Assembly: GCA_018398765.1 (NCBI GenBank)
Contig: JAHBMJ010005806.1
Coordinates: 1 to 37,806 of the forward strand
DNA from: Chromera velia
Taxonomy: Eukaryota; Sar; Chromeraceae
Direction of reading: 5' to 3'
Length of the DNA stretch: 37,806 nucleotides
This document shows positions 20,191-31,955 of the stretch, in pieces. The number at the start of each line of letters is the position of its first letter. Within the stretch, counting starts at the first letter, position 1. A model generated the notes under the pieces. It made no database searches and was not told the DNA's origin. It saw only the letters and a program-made list of their open reading frames with translations. Position numbers and translations under genes: made by a program.

Positions 20191-23100
20191 CAGGGAGAGC
20201 ATTTGCTGACATCCTACTGCGCCCTGTTTGAACTTTGTGTTGAGAACATCAAAGCACGCACAGAGGAAGTTGACGAAAGGCAGAACTCGTTCGCCCTCCT
20301 CCAGCTGCGCATTCTCTTCAAATGCACTCACAATCTGCAAGGATGGATGGATGATGGATGGTCAGAGAAGATATATAGACATGGAGTGAGGGAAAAAAAC
20401 CGAAAGTGAATTCCCTTCAGTGGATCCAGACTGGAGATGTATTTTCTGATTCGATCAGCAGTCAGGTTGTATCTCCCGGCTTTTTCGATTTGGTAATTAA
20501 AGCCGCAATTAAATATCTTTCCTGTTCCAATGAACCCTCCAGAACCCTTCAAGGCTCGATGTCTTTCAACCAAAGCTCTCTCTTGTCCGGTTGTCTTCAG
20601 TGAGTGAAGAGACACACTGAAAAGAGAGTATCTTTAATTCAAACTTCACTTTTAGGGCTTGGCGTCAGATGAATCAAAGGAGAACATTGAAGCAGCCCGA
20701 TAGGTTTGCCACAGACCTCGCTCACAAGAATGTTGCCATCCTTTTCCTCGATTAGCTCGGCAGCGCGACAGAACCTGAGGGGTCCGTCCAGGCAGACAGT
20801 CAGGTGGATGGATGCATGGGGGCAATCTAGCAATGCAATCAATCGTCCTACAGGTTGGCAGTATATGCAAACAGCCAAGATGCAAACGTTCTGCTGATGT
20901 TCGTGATCGGTCTTTATGACAAAATGCGTTCGCCTTCAGAAGACGTGATTCAGAGAAAACAATCAGACATGAAGATGACATATTTTTTCAGTGTTCTTTC
21001 AAACTGAATTGGCAAGTGGAGCAAAGGAATCACCTAAGTACAGTCATGAGTCACACACAGAGAAGCAATGGTCGCAATGTACAAGTATGAGTAGGGTTAC
21101 TAAGAAGAAAGAAGAGTGGAGAATATCATTTGATCGATCTGCAAAGAGAGAGAATGAAGGCCTGACCCGAACCAAGCGCATCGGGGCATCAGATGGTGAG
21201 AGGAGGGCGTGATGAATGCGACGACCCTGAGAAAGAATTCCGCAAAGGCTGCAGACAGCGCCACGTACAGGAAAGTCGGAGAGACCGCGGAAGGGAAAGT
21301 GGACAGCTTGCCAAAGAGGTTTCGGATACTGACAGCCGTCGCTGCTTCCACGAAAGAAGCAGAAGTTGTGCATTTGTTGCTGTCGTGGAGTGCATCTAAG
21401 CGCTCAAATTACCGTCGATTCAGGGTTTCTCTGCGGGTTTCCAAAGGACAGGCAGGAAGAAAAACAGGCATGCATACAGACAAAGCAACACAAAGACAGA
21501 CAGACGCAGGATAGCCAGGCAGCCAAAGAAGCCGACCAACCAACTCCCCCACGCCCCCCACCTGTTCTCATCTCGGAATCAAAGTACTGGGCCTTCAAAG
21601 TCGGGTCCACTTTTTTCTTTTGGGTCTCTGACTCAATGGCTGCACATCCATATATTAACACATGCAGGAGACACACAAAACGTATTATGTGCATGGAAGA
21701 ACCCAAGGGAGGAGGCAAGAGACTGACAAAAGAGAGAAGTAGGGGGACAAAGAAAGAAAGAAACAACCGATGGAAGCGGGGCCTCAAACTAAGCAGGAGA
21801 GGAACAAAAGGAACGCGGAAGAGAAAGGAGAGTGAGGGGGTCTAAAAGAAAAGACGAATTCTTTCTCTCGCATACCGATTTCAGCGGTCCAGTTTCCCTT
21901 TCCCAACAATCTCTCCAAGTCCTTTTCTGTCTGTGCCTGTTTGCTCTCAACAGCTTCCTTCTTGCTGGCCATCGCCTCTTTCTTCCCTCTTCCAGCCCTC
22001 TCCAGTCGTTCCAATCTCGCCCTCTCTCTCTCAAGCTCCGCATCCCCCGCCGCTTTACTTGTTGCCCCTTCCGTCCCCCCCAGAGGTATTCCCTCTACCA
22101 TCTCCTCCCCCTCTCCAGCCGTCTCCTCAGGCTCAGACTCATCGGATTCCAACCCGGGGGGCAGGCCCCTCGGCCCTCTCACAGACACCAACTGCCGAAT
22201 CTCTGGGTCCAGAGGGTCGAGCAGGTCTCTGGCCTCGGAGGGCAAAGCAGCAGAGAGGTTGAAGGGGAGGGTGTCAGGGTCAAACACCTGACGATGTTGC
22301 AGGGCCGCAACCTCACGCCTCCTTTCCGTTTGAGCTCCCCGGTAACTTCTCACAAAGCGACGCTGCAGGATCGATCGAGACGGGGACCGGGCACATCAGA
22401 GATGAGAGTCAGAATTTACTTTTCATGGACACAGAACGAAATGATGAAGCAAAGCTGAAGGAAAGAACCATCAGGAGAGAAACGAGGCCCACCCATAGGA
22501 CGCAGAGAGAGACAGGATTCATCAACATTGAGCAGTGGGCGAATTTACAAGAAGCTAAGCAAACGAAACAGACTCTGGGAGACAGCCCTAAAAGGAAAGA
22601 CAAAGCAGTGCAGCCACCGGAGTCCTGGGTGGAGCTGTCCCTGTCTGCTTGCGTGACTGCATGTGTATGTGTCTGCCTTATTGATTGATTGTGTCTGCCT
22701 GTGCATGTGTCTGCCTCATTGGTTGATTGAGGCCACGATCCCCTCACCCCCCTTTCCCCTATCTGACTGACAGACCTGCACGACCAGTCTGTTCCACTCT
22801 CTGTCCCTCAGAATGCACTCCTCCGTCCGCATTCTCTGCATGCATCCAGACAGACACACAGACAGAGAGATACAACCAAAACAAAAGCCTCAAAGGGAAA
22901 AATGGTCAGATTCGAAGGTCGAACTTTCAAGTCTCTCGACCCCCTCGAAAAAAAGACGGTGAAAGAAAGGACTTGCTTGCTGAGTTTGCAGTATCCTTGG
23001 TTGACCGGCTCAAAGAGACAAAAAGAGCAAGCGCGCGCCTGCTGACCTGAGTGTGAATGGGCACGGCCAGAGCACGTGCCTCAGCATCTGACAGCTTCAC

Positions 23101-23391
23101 GAGATTCTCCTCGTGCCGAGTGCCGCTTATACGAACGAGCCACTCCGAGCTCAAAGAGGGACGCGTGACGCCTGCAAAAGACGTATGATGTAGAGAAGAA
23201 ACTCGAAACAGTCAGCCGGTGGATTGGAAGACTCAGAGAGGTTCCCATAGTCTGTCACTTTTCTGGCCGATGGACTACACGAGGGGGGGCAACAGCCAAG
23301 CGGCGAAATTGACAGAAAAACCGGTGGAAAAAAGGGAGAGGGGGAAGGAATGAGAATGCGAGAGAGGGGGAGAGGGAGGGAAAGAGAAAAG

Positions 23392-23432
<41 letters not shown>

Positions 23433-24116
23433 GGAAAGCCAAACACGTACGCACGCACACACACACACACACACACACAGAGGCTTTGATTTTCTCCTGT
23501 CCTGCCTCTCTTGTTTCTTTTCTCTGTAGATGTGTGCGAGAAATGAAAGTCCATTCATTTCGAAGAGAAGAGCAGACCGACCTCGGGGGGTGAAGAATGG
23601 CCGAAAGACTCCTGGGTCTTCCATGACTTCAAAATGTTTCCCTCCCATCACCTCGTCAACACTCAGAGACACCGCAGGTTGAGCGGAACCTGAGGCATCT
23701 CTCCCTCCTCCCACAGAGGCAGCAGTCAAGCCTCGAATGACCTGGCGCGTCCCGCTCTTGCTGCGGGAAGAGTCGGGAAGCCACTCTGAGGGGGGTCGAG
23801 TGACGGCGTAGGCAGAAGCGGCCCCCCCGCTATTGGTGCTAGACGAGCAATTGGACAGACTCGGCGGTCCTCCCTCTGGGTGTCTGGCAGAGAGCGGTGC
23901 AAGGTTTTTCTTATTTCCAATTTTGGCTTTCTGCTCCCGCTGCTGCTGACTGAGTCGGAAACCCGGAGACGGTGGAATCCCGAAGTGGTCAATTTTGGAC
24001 TGCTCGAACAGAGAACGGGGACGTTGACGGAGAGGGTTCGCAACCAAAGAGGAGTACATCGCTTGGCAGGGAGCTCGGACGCTCGTCTGTTGCCTCTCGC
24101 CTCTGGTGGGTGGCAT
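16061..24116 (-). CDS. Large 14-exon protein, uncharacterised, with a possible p25-alpha-like segment
   Basis: Not recognised. Exons, right to left: 24116-23582, 23171-23047, 22835-22776, 22362-21876, 21639-21562, 21341-21269, 20774-20717, 20334-20211, 19890-19740, 19455-19164, 18858-18759, 18466-17859, 17433-16718, 16436-16061 (TGA). All 13 junctions are GT-AG with matching phase and give about 1260 residues. The N-terminus is disordered (Ser/Arg/Pro). Exon 4 has a charged coiled coil. Exons 6-8 form LFGKLSTFPSAV, FCRAAELIEEKDGNILVSE, then RVLPFVNFLCACFDVL. That order resembles the helical TPPP/p25-alpha (EF-hand-like) pattern, but weakly. Exon 10 is Lys-rich, exon 12 Ser/Pro-rich, and exon 13 has a poly-Gln run then YVEFEGFVEYFCRAAFMYL. 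There is no signal peptide or membrane segment. A cytoskeletal or scaffold role is a guess. The start Met is the least certain point. Confidence 0.72.
18541..18616. repeat. (ATTC)n(GACA)n microsatellite in intron 11 of the large gene
   Basis: About ten ATTC units (18541-18579) are followed by about nine GACA units (18582-18616). It lies between exons 18858-18759 and 18466-17859 of the minus-strand gene. Confidence 0.95.
20142..20196. repeat. (GA)n microsatellite in intron 8 of the large gene
   Basis: (GA)n runs into GAGACA units; the sense transcript carries it as (CT)n. It lies just downstream of the exon ending at 20211, and the apparent poly-Ser/Leu continuation of that exon is an artefact of it. 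Confidence 0.93.
23394..23482. repeat. (GA)n and (CA)n microsatellites in intron 1 of the large gene
   Basis: (GA)n at 23394-23427 and (CA)n at 23455-23480, separated by a short unique piece. In the sense direction of the minus-strand gene they read (TG)n then (TC)n. Confidence 0.95.
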
Positions 24117-24942
24117 GTCTGGATATGATGGAAGGAAGAATTAATTATGTTGGTCAATTAAAGCTTTGGAGACAGCAAGAATCCAGTGTCACGGAATGAC
24201 AACCAAGCCGAGCAGGCAATCGTGCTAGTCATTTTGGCTCCTCTGACGTTCCTTCTTACCGCTTGAAATGCGACCCTCACACCGACTGCTAAGGGGTCAC
24301 TTGTTTTGCAGGATACCCTTTGGAGGCAAAAACATGCATGGATCAATTGACGCCAGGAGGGCAATTCTGACTTGCGGTTTCAGAACTCCCGCCAGCATGC
24401 GAGCAGTCAGAGATGATGACTGCAAGTGTACAGGTTCAGACAGCGGCAAACCTTCTTCATCATCTGACATGATAAGAGAGAATCATGTGATCATGCAGAT
24501 CGAGCGTACGTGGAAAACATGCGATCATGCCGTGGTGTCATATATATGCAGTCTGTCGATCATGCAGATTTGTGCATGGTCGATCCAATTATATATATAT
24601 ATAATTCGCGTGCATGGGAAAAAGAAAAAACAAAAAACCGATATAGAGGAAGAAAAACCGCGCGCGTTTTGCGCGCTACTGCTAAACTAATGAATTTGTC
24701 AGACATCCACTGTTACCGTATGTTACCGTTGGCCATCGTCCTCAAGTGAACACTGCATGGTCAGTGATTTCACTGGCGCTTATGTGCAAACGTCATTTCC
24801 CGGCATCTAGTCCTAGTTTCGTAAGAGGACTGACACGGGCTGCACGCGCAGATCCTTCGGCCAGACAGGCAGTCGTGAGAGTGACCTTGAAGTCTGGCCA
24901 AATTTGAATTCCGTCTCTGGACTTCTGTCGACACATCACAGG
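24117..24942. promoter_or_regulatory. Divergent intergenic region, large gene / carotenoid oxygenase
   Basis: 826 bp between two start codons. It holds two exact copies of GATCATGCAGAT (24489-24500, 24558-24569) and a shorter GATCATGC (24523-24530), about 35 bp apart. A long TATA-like run (tatatatatatataatt) lies near 24591-24606, ACATGCATGG near 24331, and a GC palindrome (gcgcgcgttttgcgcgc) near 24660. Short open frames here show no domain. The spaced GATCATGC repeats suggest factor binding sites; direction of action is unknown. Confidence 0.4.
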
Positions 24943-27900
24943 ATGAAGATCTGGGGAAACATCCGCCCGAACCACGTTCTAGCGGCAGCTTGCGCGATTT
25001 CGTTGGTCTACAAGATTGCCCTGAGAAACAGGGAAGACTTGGTGACTGGTGTCTCTGACTTTTTTCGTGAGTTCACAGACTCCACTGAATATAACAACAA
25101 AGAAAATCAATTTCTGTTGGGAAACTATGCGCCTGTGGAGGAAGAGAACTTCAACATCCCCTTGGTAGCGTCCCAAGGAGCGTTGCCCGAAGATGTCGAA
25201 GGCCTCTTTCTTCGCGTAGGGCCGAACCCGCTGACAACAGAGCGGAAAAGGAAGTACCATTGGTGAGTAGTTGCAGCCGTCTCCGATCCCTGCAATTCGG
25301 TGTGCTTCTGCCTACCTATCGGATTCTCCCGTCTACTCATCTTTTGCACAAAGCATTCCTCCGCATATTTCTTCTGCCGAACCTTCTCATGCTGTGTGCA
25401 GGGCACAGACCTGGCTCCTCCCCTTTCTGTCCTCTGTCTGCCCGTCTCCCTCTGTCTGTATCTCTTCACTTGTGTCGCAGTTACAGAATGTCTCTGCGTG
25501 ACTCCCTTTCTCGCCTTTTCTCCTTCTGCATGCCCCTTCGATAGGAAGAAACTGTAAGCAAGAAAGAAGCTGTCATTGTATCACTCTGTCTGGCTACTTC
25601 ATCTGAGCGCTCCTGGGATACTGGTACACACGCGCAAGGAAATGTGTGTGTGTGTGTGTGTGTGTATGTGAGAGAGAGAGAGCGCGCGCGAATGAAAGAG
25701 AGGGGAGAAAGGGGGCGGAGGGGCTCGGTGAGTGAGCCAGTGAGTGAGTGAGTGAGTGAGTGAGGAGATATGTGTGCGACTGCATGTCTTTACATGCATT
25801 GTACCCGTCACTGTTTCTGACACTTCACAGGTTCGACGGCCACGGGATGATCCACTCCGTGCGCGTCTATCCGCCAGGACAGACGGCAGGCGAGGGCGGT
25901 AGCAGGGCGGTGTACTCGAACCAGTGGGTGCGCACGCCGAGGTTTGAAATTGAGAGCGAGAAAAAACGACCAGTTTTTCTGCAGGTCCGTGAGCAGAGAG
26001 AGCCTCTACTTACCTGCTGAGTGGTGCATGGGGAGTCACCAAGTCTGAGTGGGATTGCCTGGGAAGGAGGGAGCTTGGGGGGGGAAGGGGACATAAATGG
26101 GCGAGGTGAGGTGAGGAGGTCAAGAGGCGGAATGGATTGACAGAGGGAAGTGGAGTGAGCAGGAAGAGGTAAATTACCTATAGGATGCGACAGAGGACCT
26201 GCTTCTTCGCGTGCATGCACTCGGATGCACTCCCATTTTTTCATGGTTCTCTCTTTCCAATGCCCCCTCTGACTGAAATGCAGCTCCTCCCTGCAGGCTT
26301 TGGAAGTCCTCTTTGTCCTGTCTTCGCGTCTTTTCTGCTGTTGCACTGCTTGTCGTCTCTCCGGTTGTGACGCAACAAGTCTCTCTATCCATTTGTTTGC
26401 CCTCGTCTCTCAGTCTCTGTCCGTATTGCTGCTTGAATCTATTTGTCTGCGCCTCTCTGTTACCACATTTACCCCCTGCAGCTGGGTGAGTACGTTGGCT
26501 GGCTGGGTCTTCTGAAGATCCTGTTGCTGACTCCTCTTCACCATTGGGCATTCGACACCTCTCGACTCAAAGGTGCATGGGACGGGGGGCATTGGTCATG
26601 CAGAGAACAAGCACCAGAGCAGCATGAGTGTAGAAGGGAGGAAGCGGTTTATGGTGTGCATGGGGGTTTTGAGAGTCGAAGGACGAGGGGGAGGTCGCTG
26701 GCTGTTGTGACTCTCTCTGAATTGTGTGTTTTTGTGTGATCACTTGCTTGATAGAGTGTGGCTGCTTTCTGCCCTGTACGTTTTCTTTACCTCCGTTCTT
26801 CAACCTTTTCTGTCTGCCCCGCCCCCTTCTCCTTGTGTGCAGTGGGACAGGCGAACACTGCTGTGTTGCTTCACGACAGCGGTCTGTACTCTCTGCACGA
26901 GGGCAGCCTTCCGTTCAAGATCAAGTGGAAAGACGACAACAAGTCAGTGTGCATGGTGCAATTCAGATGGAAAATAGAGTAAACATGCAGGGTGCGAGAC
27001 ACAGCCACAGAAACGGGTATCAGTATGCAGACAGCCATGCATGAAAGGACACTGAATTGAAAGACAAAGATGGAGCCTTCAAGACATTAGCCAGCAAGAA
27101 GAAAGCTCTGTTTCTCTCTCCCGCTCTCCTTCTAACAGGTCATGCATATGTCCCCCCCTGTTTTTGACGTAGTAGTGACAGAACATTCGAGCACTGCAGA
27201 ACTTCGCTAGAAAACCGTTTCTAACTCTCATGGAGCGATGTCGGCACCGCTCAAGTGCACACATCAGTTTCCTCTGCAAGCATGCGCGACGCAGCAAGTT
27301 TCCAAATTCCCGGATAAGTGGGACGAAGGCTTTTCTCTGCGTGACCGTTTTTTTCTTTTCGCATGATGCAGATTTGAGAGTCTGGGGTATGAGGACTTCG
27401 GAGGCGGCCTCGACTTTCCCGTCTCCGCACACGCACGGGTGGACCCATCGGACGGCTCTCTGTACTTCAACGGGTGGGGGNNNNNNNNNNNNNNNNNNNN
27501 NNNNNNNNNNNNNNNNNNNNNNNNNNNNNNNNNNNNNNNNNNNNNNNNNNNNNNNNNNNNNNNNNNNNNNNNNNNNNNNNNNNNNNNNNNNNNNNNNNNN
27601 NNNNNNNNNNNNNNNNNNNNNNNNNNNNNNNNNNNNNNNNNNNNNNNNNNNNNNNNNNNNNNNNNNNNNNNNNNNNNNNNNNNNNNNNNNNNNNNNNNNN
27701 NNNNNNNNNNNNNNNNNNNNNNNNNNNNNNNNNNNNNNNNNNNNNNNNNNNNNNNNNNNNNNNNNNNNNNNNNNNNNNNNNNNNNNNNNNNNNNNNNNNN
27801 NNNNNNGGGGGGGGGGGGGGGGGCAGAGTGATAATTTGTGTGCTTTGATGAGAGACATGGTGTTCTCAACTGAAGTCGGTTTTCAAAAGGGAGAAAGAGG

Positions 27901-28241
27901 AAAAGACGGAGAGAGGACGTTTGAGAAACTTCATCTTGCTTGCTTCCTGCATCGAATCTTCTTGTGCGCTGCTGAAAGTCTCCCCTTTGGTCTCGTGCTT
28001 ACGGGAGCCAGACCTGCTTTTCTCTTGCTCACACAGCCTGCACAAAGGAACAGAAAGAAATTCTGAATCTATTCCACATTCGGCATATGTGAACTTCTTG
28101 TCCCCCCCCGGTTTGGCAACGTTGTGAAGGCCCTGTAGCGCCTCATGTTGCGCTTCTCCGATCAGTCCCTGGTTGTAGGGCACTCAGATGAATCAATAAG
28201 CATGTCGCTCTTTCTCTCCATCTCTTGACATGCATCCCCCC

Positions 28242-28272
<31 letters not shown>

Positions 28273-28274
28273 TA

Positions 28275-28312
<38 letters not shown>

Positions 28313-28745
28313 CGTGTGAGTGTGTGCGCGCGCGCGTGTGTGTGTGTGTGCATGTGTGCGTGTTTGTGCATGTTGCAGATATTCTGTGGATCAAAGCGAC
28401 CCGATGAAAGCTGGGCGTGTGGACTCACAGGGTCACCTTACCTCTCTATATACAGTCCCTTTACCGGTCAGACGGGCAGGAGTTTTCAAATGGGAGGAGT
28501 TAAGTTGGCTGGCTGCAGCGATGTGTGCCCGCAGGGCTTGTCGTGCCGTGTCCGTTTGTGTGGTGTTTCTCTATGTCAAAGCCACCCCAAGAACTTCCTC
28601 TCCAAAGAAGCACACTTCTTTTAAGTGTGTTGAACACTGGAAGGTCATACAACCCTTTTTTTGGTTCCAGGTCCTTGTTTTGGTGGCTTTCCGATTGATT
28701 ATCAAACTGTTTATGCAAACGGACTTTTATCCTCACTGTTGACGA

Positions 28746-28786
<41 letters not shown>

Positions 28787-28848
28787 TTCTTTCTTTCTTT
28801 TCTTTTTTTTTTTTCTTTTTCTTTCTTTCTTCTCTTTCTTTCTTTTTT

Positions 28849-28880
<32 letters not shown>

Positions 28881-28994
28881 TTCTTCCTTCCTTCCTTCCT
28901 TCCTTCCTTGCTTTCTTTCTTTCTTTCTTTCTTTCTATGTTTCTTTTTTATGTTTCTTTCTTTCTTTCTTTCTATCTTTCTTTCTTTCTATCCC

Positions 28995-29026
<32 letters not shown>

Positions 29027-31904
29027 TTCTTTTCGTTTCGTTTCTTCCTTCCTTCCTTCCTTCCCTCCTTCCTTCCTTCCTTCCTTCCTTCCTTGCTTGC
29101 TTGCTTTCTTTCTTTCTTTCTTTCTTTCATTCTTTCTTTTTTTTTTCTTTCTATGTTTCTTTTTTATGTTTCTTTTTTTCTTTCGTTCTCTCTGTCCCTG
29201 TCCCTGTCTCTGTCTCTGCCTCTCTGTTTCTCTCTCACCCTCTGTCTTTCTTTGTTTGTCCCTATCTCTCTCGCTTGTTCTTTCTCATTCTCCTTCCTTG
29301 ACGCACACTCCAGGACGTCAAAAGAAGAAAGAAAGAAAGAAACAGAACAGAAGAGAATGAAGAAGGAGAAAAAGGAAAAGAAAAGACGATATAGTCTGTC
29401 TGTCTGAGCGTTCTGGATATGCAGGTCCGCAGTTGGACTCACGACTTTCTCTTCACTGAGAATTTCGTTCTGTTGTTTGAGACCTCTGTTCACTTCGACA
29501 AAACAGGCATCGTGAAGGGACAACTGTTCGGTCTGACGCACGATCACAAATTCAAGGTCGGTCAGTCAGCCACTACGTGGGGGGGAAATTTCAACAGAAA
29601 GATCGAATGTGTGTACGGATTCATTATCTCCTTTCCTTTGTTCCTTCCAGTGTTCAATGTGGATTCACCATACTCAGCTTTGCATTCCCTGTGCGCCTCC
29701 CCGTCATCCAGAGTGATTCCCGGCTCTCTCTCAAATGCACCCGCGTCTGTGGGGGTGACATGCAGAGAAAGAAACGAAACAAGAAAACCAGCCTTTCTTT
29801 GACACCGACTGACTGCAGGTGGGAATCCAATCGAAGTCCGCAGAGGATGCGGAGGAGACGGTATGGATCACCGCAGACAGGCCGTACGCGTTGATTCACG
29901 CTTTGAATGCTTGGGAGGAGACCAGTAAAGGGACAGTAGTAGGTCAAGGGGGACCTCCGGGAGACGTCATCGTCCTCTGGGCACCTCTGGCTGAGTCCTT
30001 CTCGGGTGTTCTGGGTTTGTCGGTCTGTTGGTCTCTTCATTTGAGCTTCTCAGTGAGAAATGAAAGTGGCCTGGTGGAATGGAAGACAATTGTTCGCTGT
30101 CAGACTTTCCCTCCTGAGGAGTGTTGCACTCACTTGTTTGCTCACTGACTTCGTATTAATAGAAAGATGCTTTGTAGAAAAAAATGGACGGAAAGAAGGA
30201 AGAGAAGCATTGGAATCGTTCAAGAGGAGACCCTTGCAAGCTCTTAACAAAAGACCTAGGAGGCAATGGTGCCCGTTGGTCCTCTCTCCAAGGATCGTTT
30301 TTGTTTTTATTTTTCTTTCTCTTTCTCCTTTCTGTTTGTAAAGGGAAGAGCGGGAGGATATCGGGGCCCCATCTCTTTCTAGTTTGACAAACACTCTTTA
30401 GTTCTGTCTGGTTCCACTCGTGCTTTTTGAGCAGGAAGGTCAAAGAGTGCACGATGGTCCCTCACCCTGCATGCATGCAGAAGAGAACGACAACACGGTG
30501 ATGCTAAGCGAACTCAGAATCGACCTCCAAGCCCAGAAAATGGAGATCACACAGGTCGCCAAGGGACCGGGAGAGTTCCCCCGAGTGCACCCTGACTTTC
30601 TCGGGAAGGCCTCAAAGTCAGTCAGTGATCTAAACTCAGAAATGTGAATCACGTAACAAACACGCACAAAGGACGCGATTTTGGGGTATTCAGAAAAGCG
30701 AGGAGAGGCGGGGACGCTCTGGAAGATGCAGGCTGCTTGGACAAAGACGGACAAGGAGAGACGCGATAACAGGAAAAGAGAAGGCAGACAAACACCAGAA
30801 GAAATGACACCTCTCTTTAGTTCATACAATGCGTCTGCTCTCAACAGACAGTCGACAGATGGCACCATCGGCGTCCCAACAGGCAGAGAGAGAGACTTCT
30901 TTCATGACGTTCCGTTTGGGCCCGCTAGCTCAAGCAGACGTTTGTCTGTCTGATGTTCTGTATTTCACTTTTCGCTGATTGGGCAGTCTGCCACTATCGA
31001 TCGCTCGAGACAGACCGACAGTTAGACATCAAGCAGGCAGAAAAAGAGAGAAGCAATTCGAATGGATGGAAAGCTCTCACGCCTCTGCTGTTTGTCTGGG
31101 TTGCCGAAAAAGATTAAATGACGTACATCTGCAGGGCAATTTTGATTGGGAAACGAGAAATAGGCAGTGCGGTTGGAAAGAAGATCTTGTAGTTCTCGTG
31201 GACAGATGTGCAGAAAGATATATGAAATTCCTTTTTCTCCTGTCAATATTTGCAGGTTTGGGTTCGTTTGCGGAATGCGTTGGTCTGACGGCCTGTTCGA
31301 CCGCATCGAGAAATACGATCTCAAAGAGAAACGCCTAGTTGCTTCTGCACACTATCCAGAGGGGGTCTTCGGGGGAGAGGCGGTTCCAATTCCCAAAAAG
31401 CGAAAACGACACACGGGAGAAGGAGCCGACGAACAGAAAGGGGATGCATCTGATGCCGTGTGAGTTGGCTGGATCCGGAGATGGATTGAGTCTCCAATGT
31501 TGTGTTCTGAATTCTCGCTTTTCTCCATTCTAAAGGAAAGGTGCAGGTTGACTGTCGTTCTTGTGGAAGGTTCCTTGAGTTGATCGATACGCGGGATGGT
31601 TGGAAGTTGTTTCATGTATTTCTTTGCCTCGCGATACATTCATTTTCATACAGAATGCATGAATTGATGTATTGCATTGCCTCGCGATATATAGGGGTCC
31701 CCGTCCCATGCTGGGCCCAAAGAATGAGTAGCCCATGAAATGCCCTCCCGAGGCTGTGTGACCGAACCCCCCAGTTCGTTCTTTTGTTTTTTTTTTTTTT
31801 GCTTCGGCGGCCTGTCGATCAGCGGGCTGCATGGGTGCAGCGTTGTTGGAACGGCAATTCCCTTTGTGGGCTCTCTCTGCATGCGTCTGTGTGCGTCTCT
31901 CCCT

Positions 31905-31955
<51 letters not shown>

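Noticed and set aside
20328-20615. Possible extra exon (KTTGQERALVERHRALKG...) between exons 7 and 8 of the large gene
   Set aside because: No acceptor and donor pair keeps phase with both neighbours, while direct joining of exons 7 and 8 does.
28661-29407. 248-codon Ser/Phe/Leu-rich plus-strand frame
   Set aside because: Translation of the CTTT/CCTT tract in an oxygenase intron.
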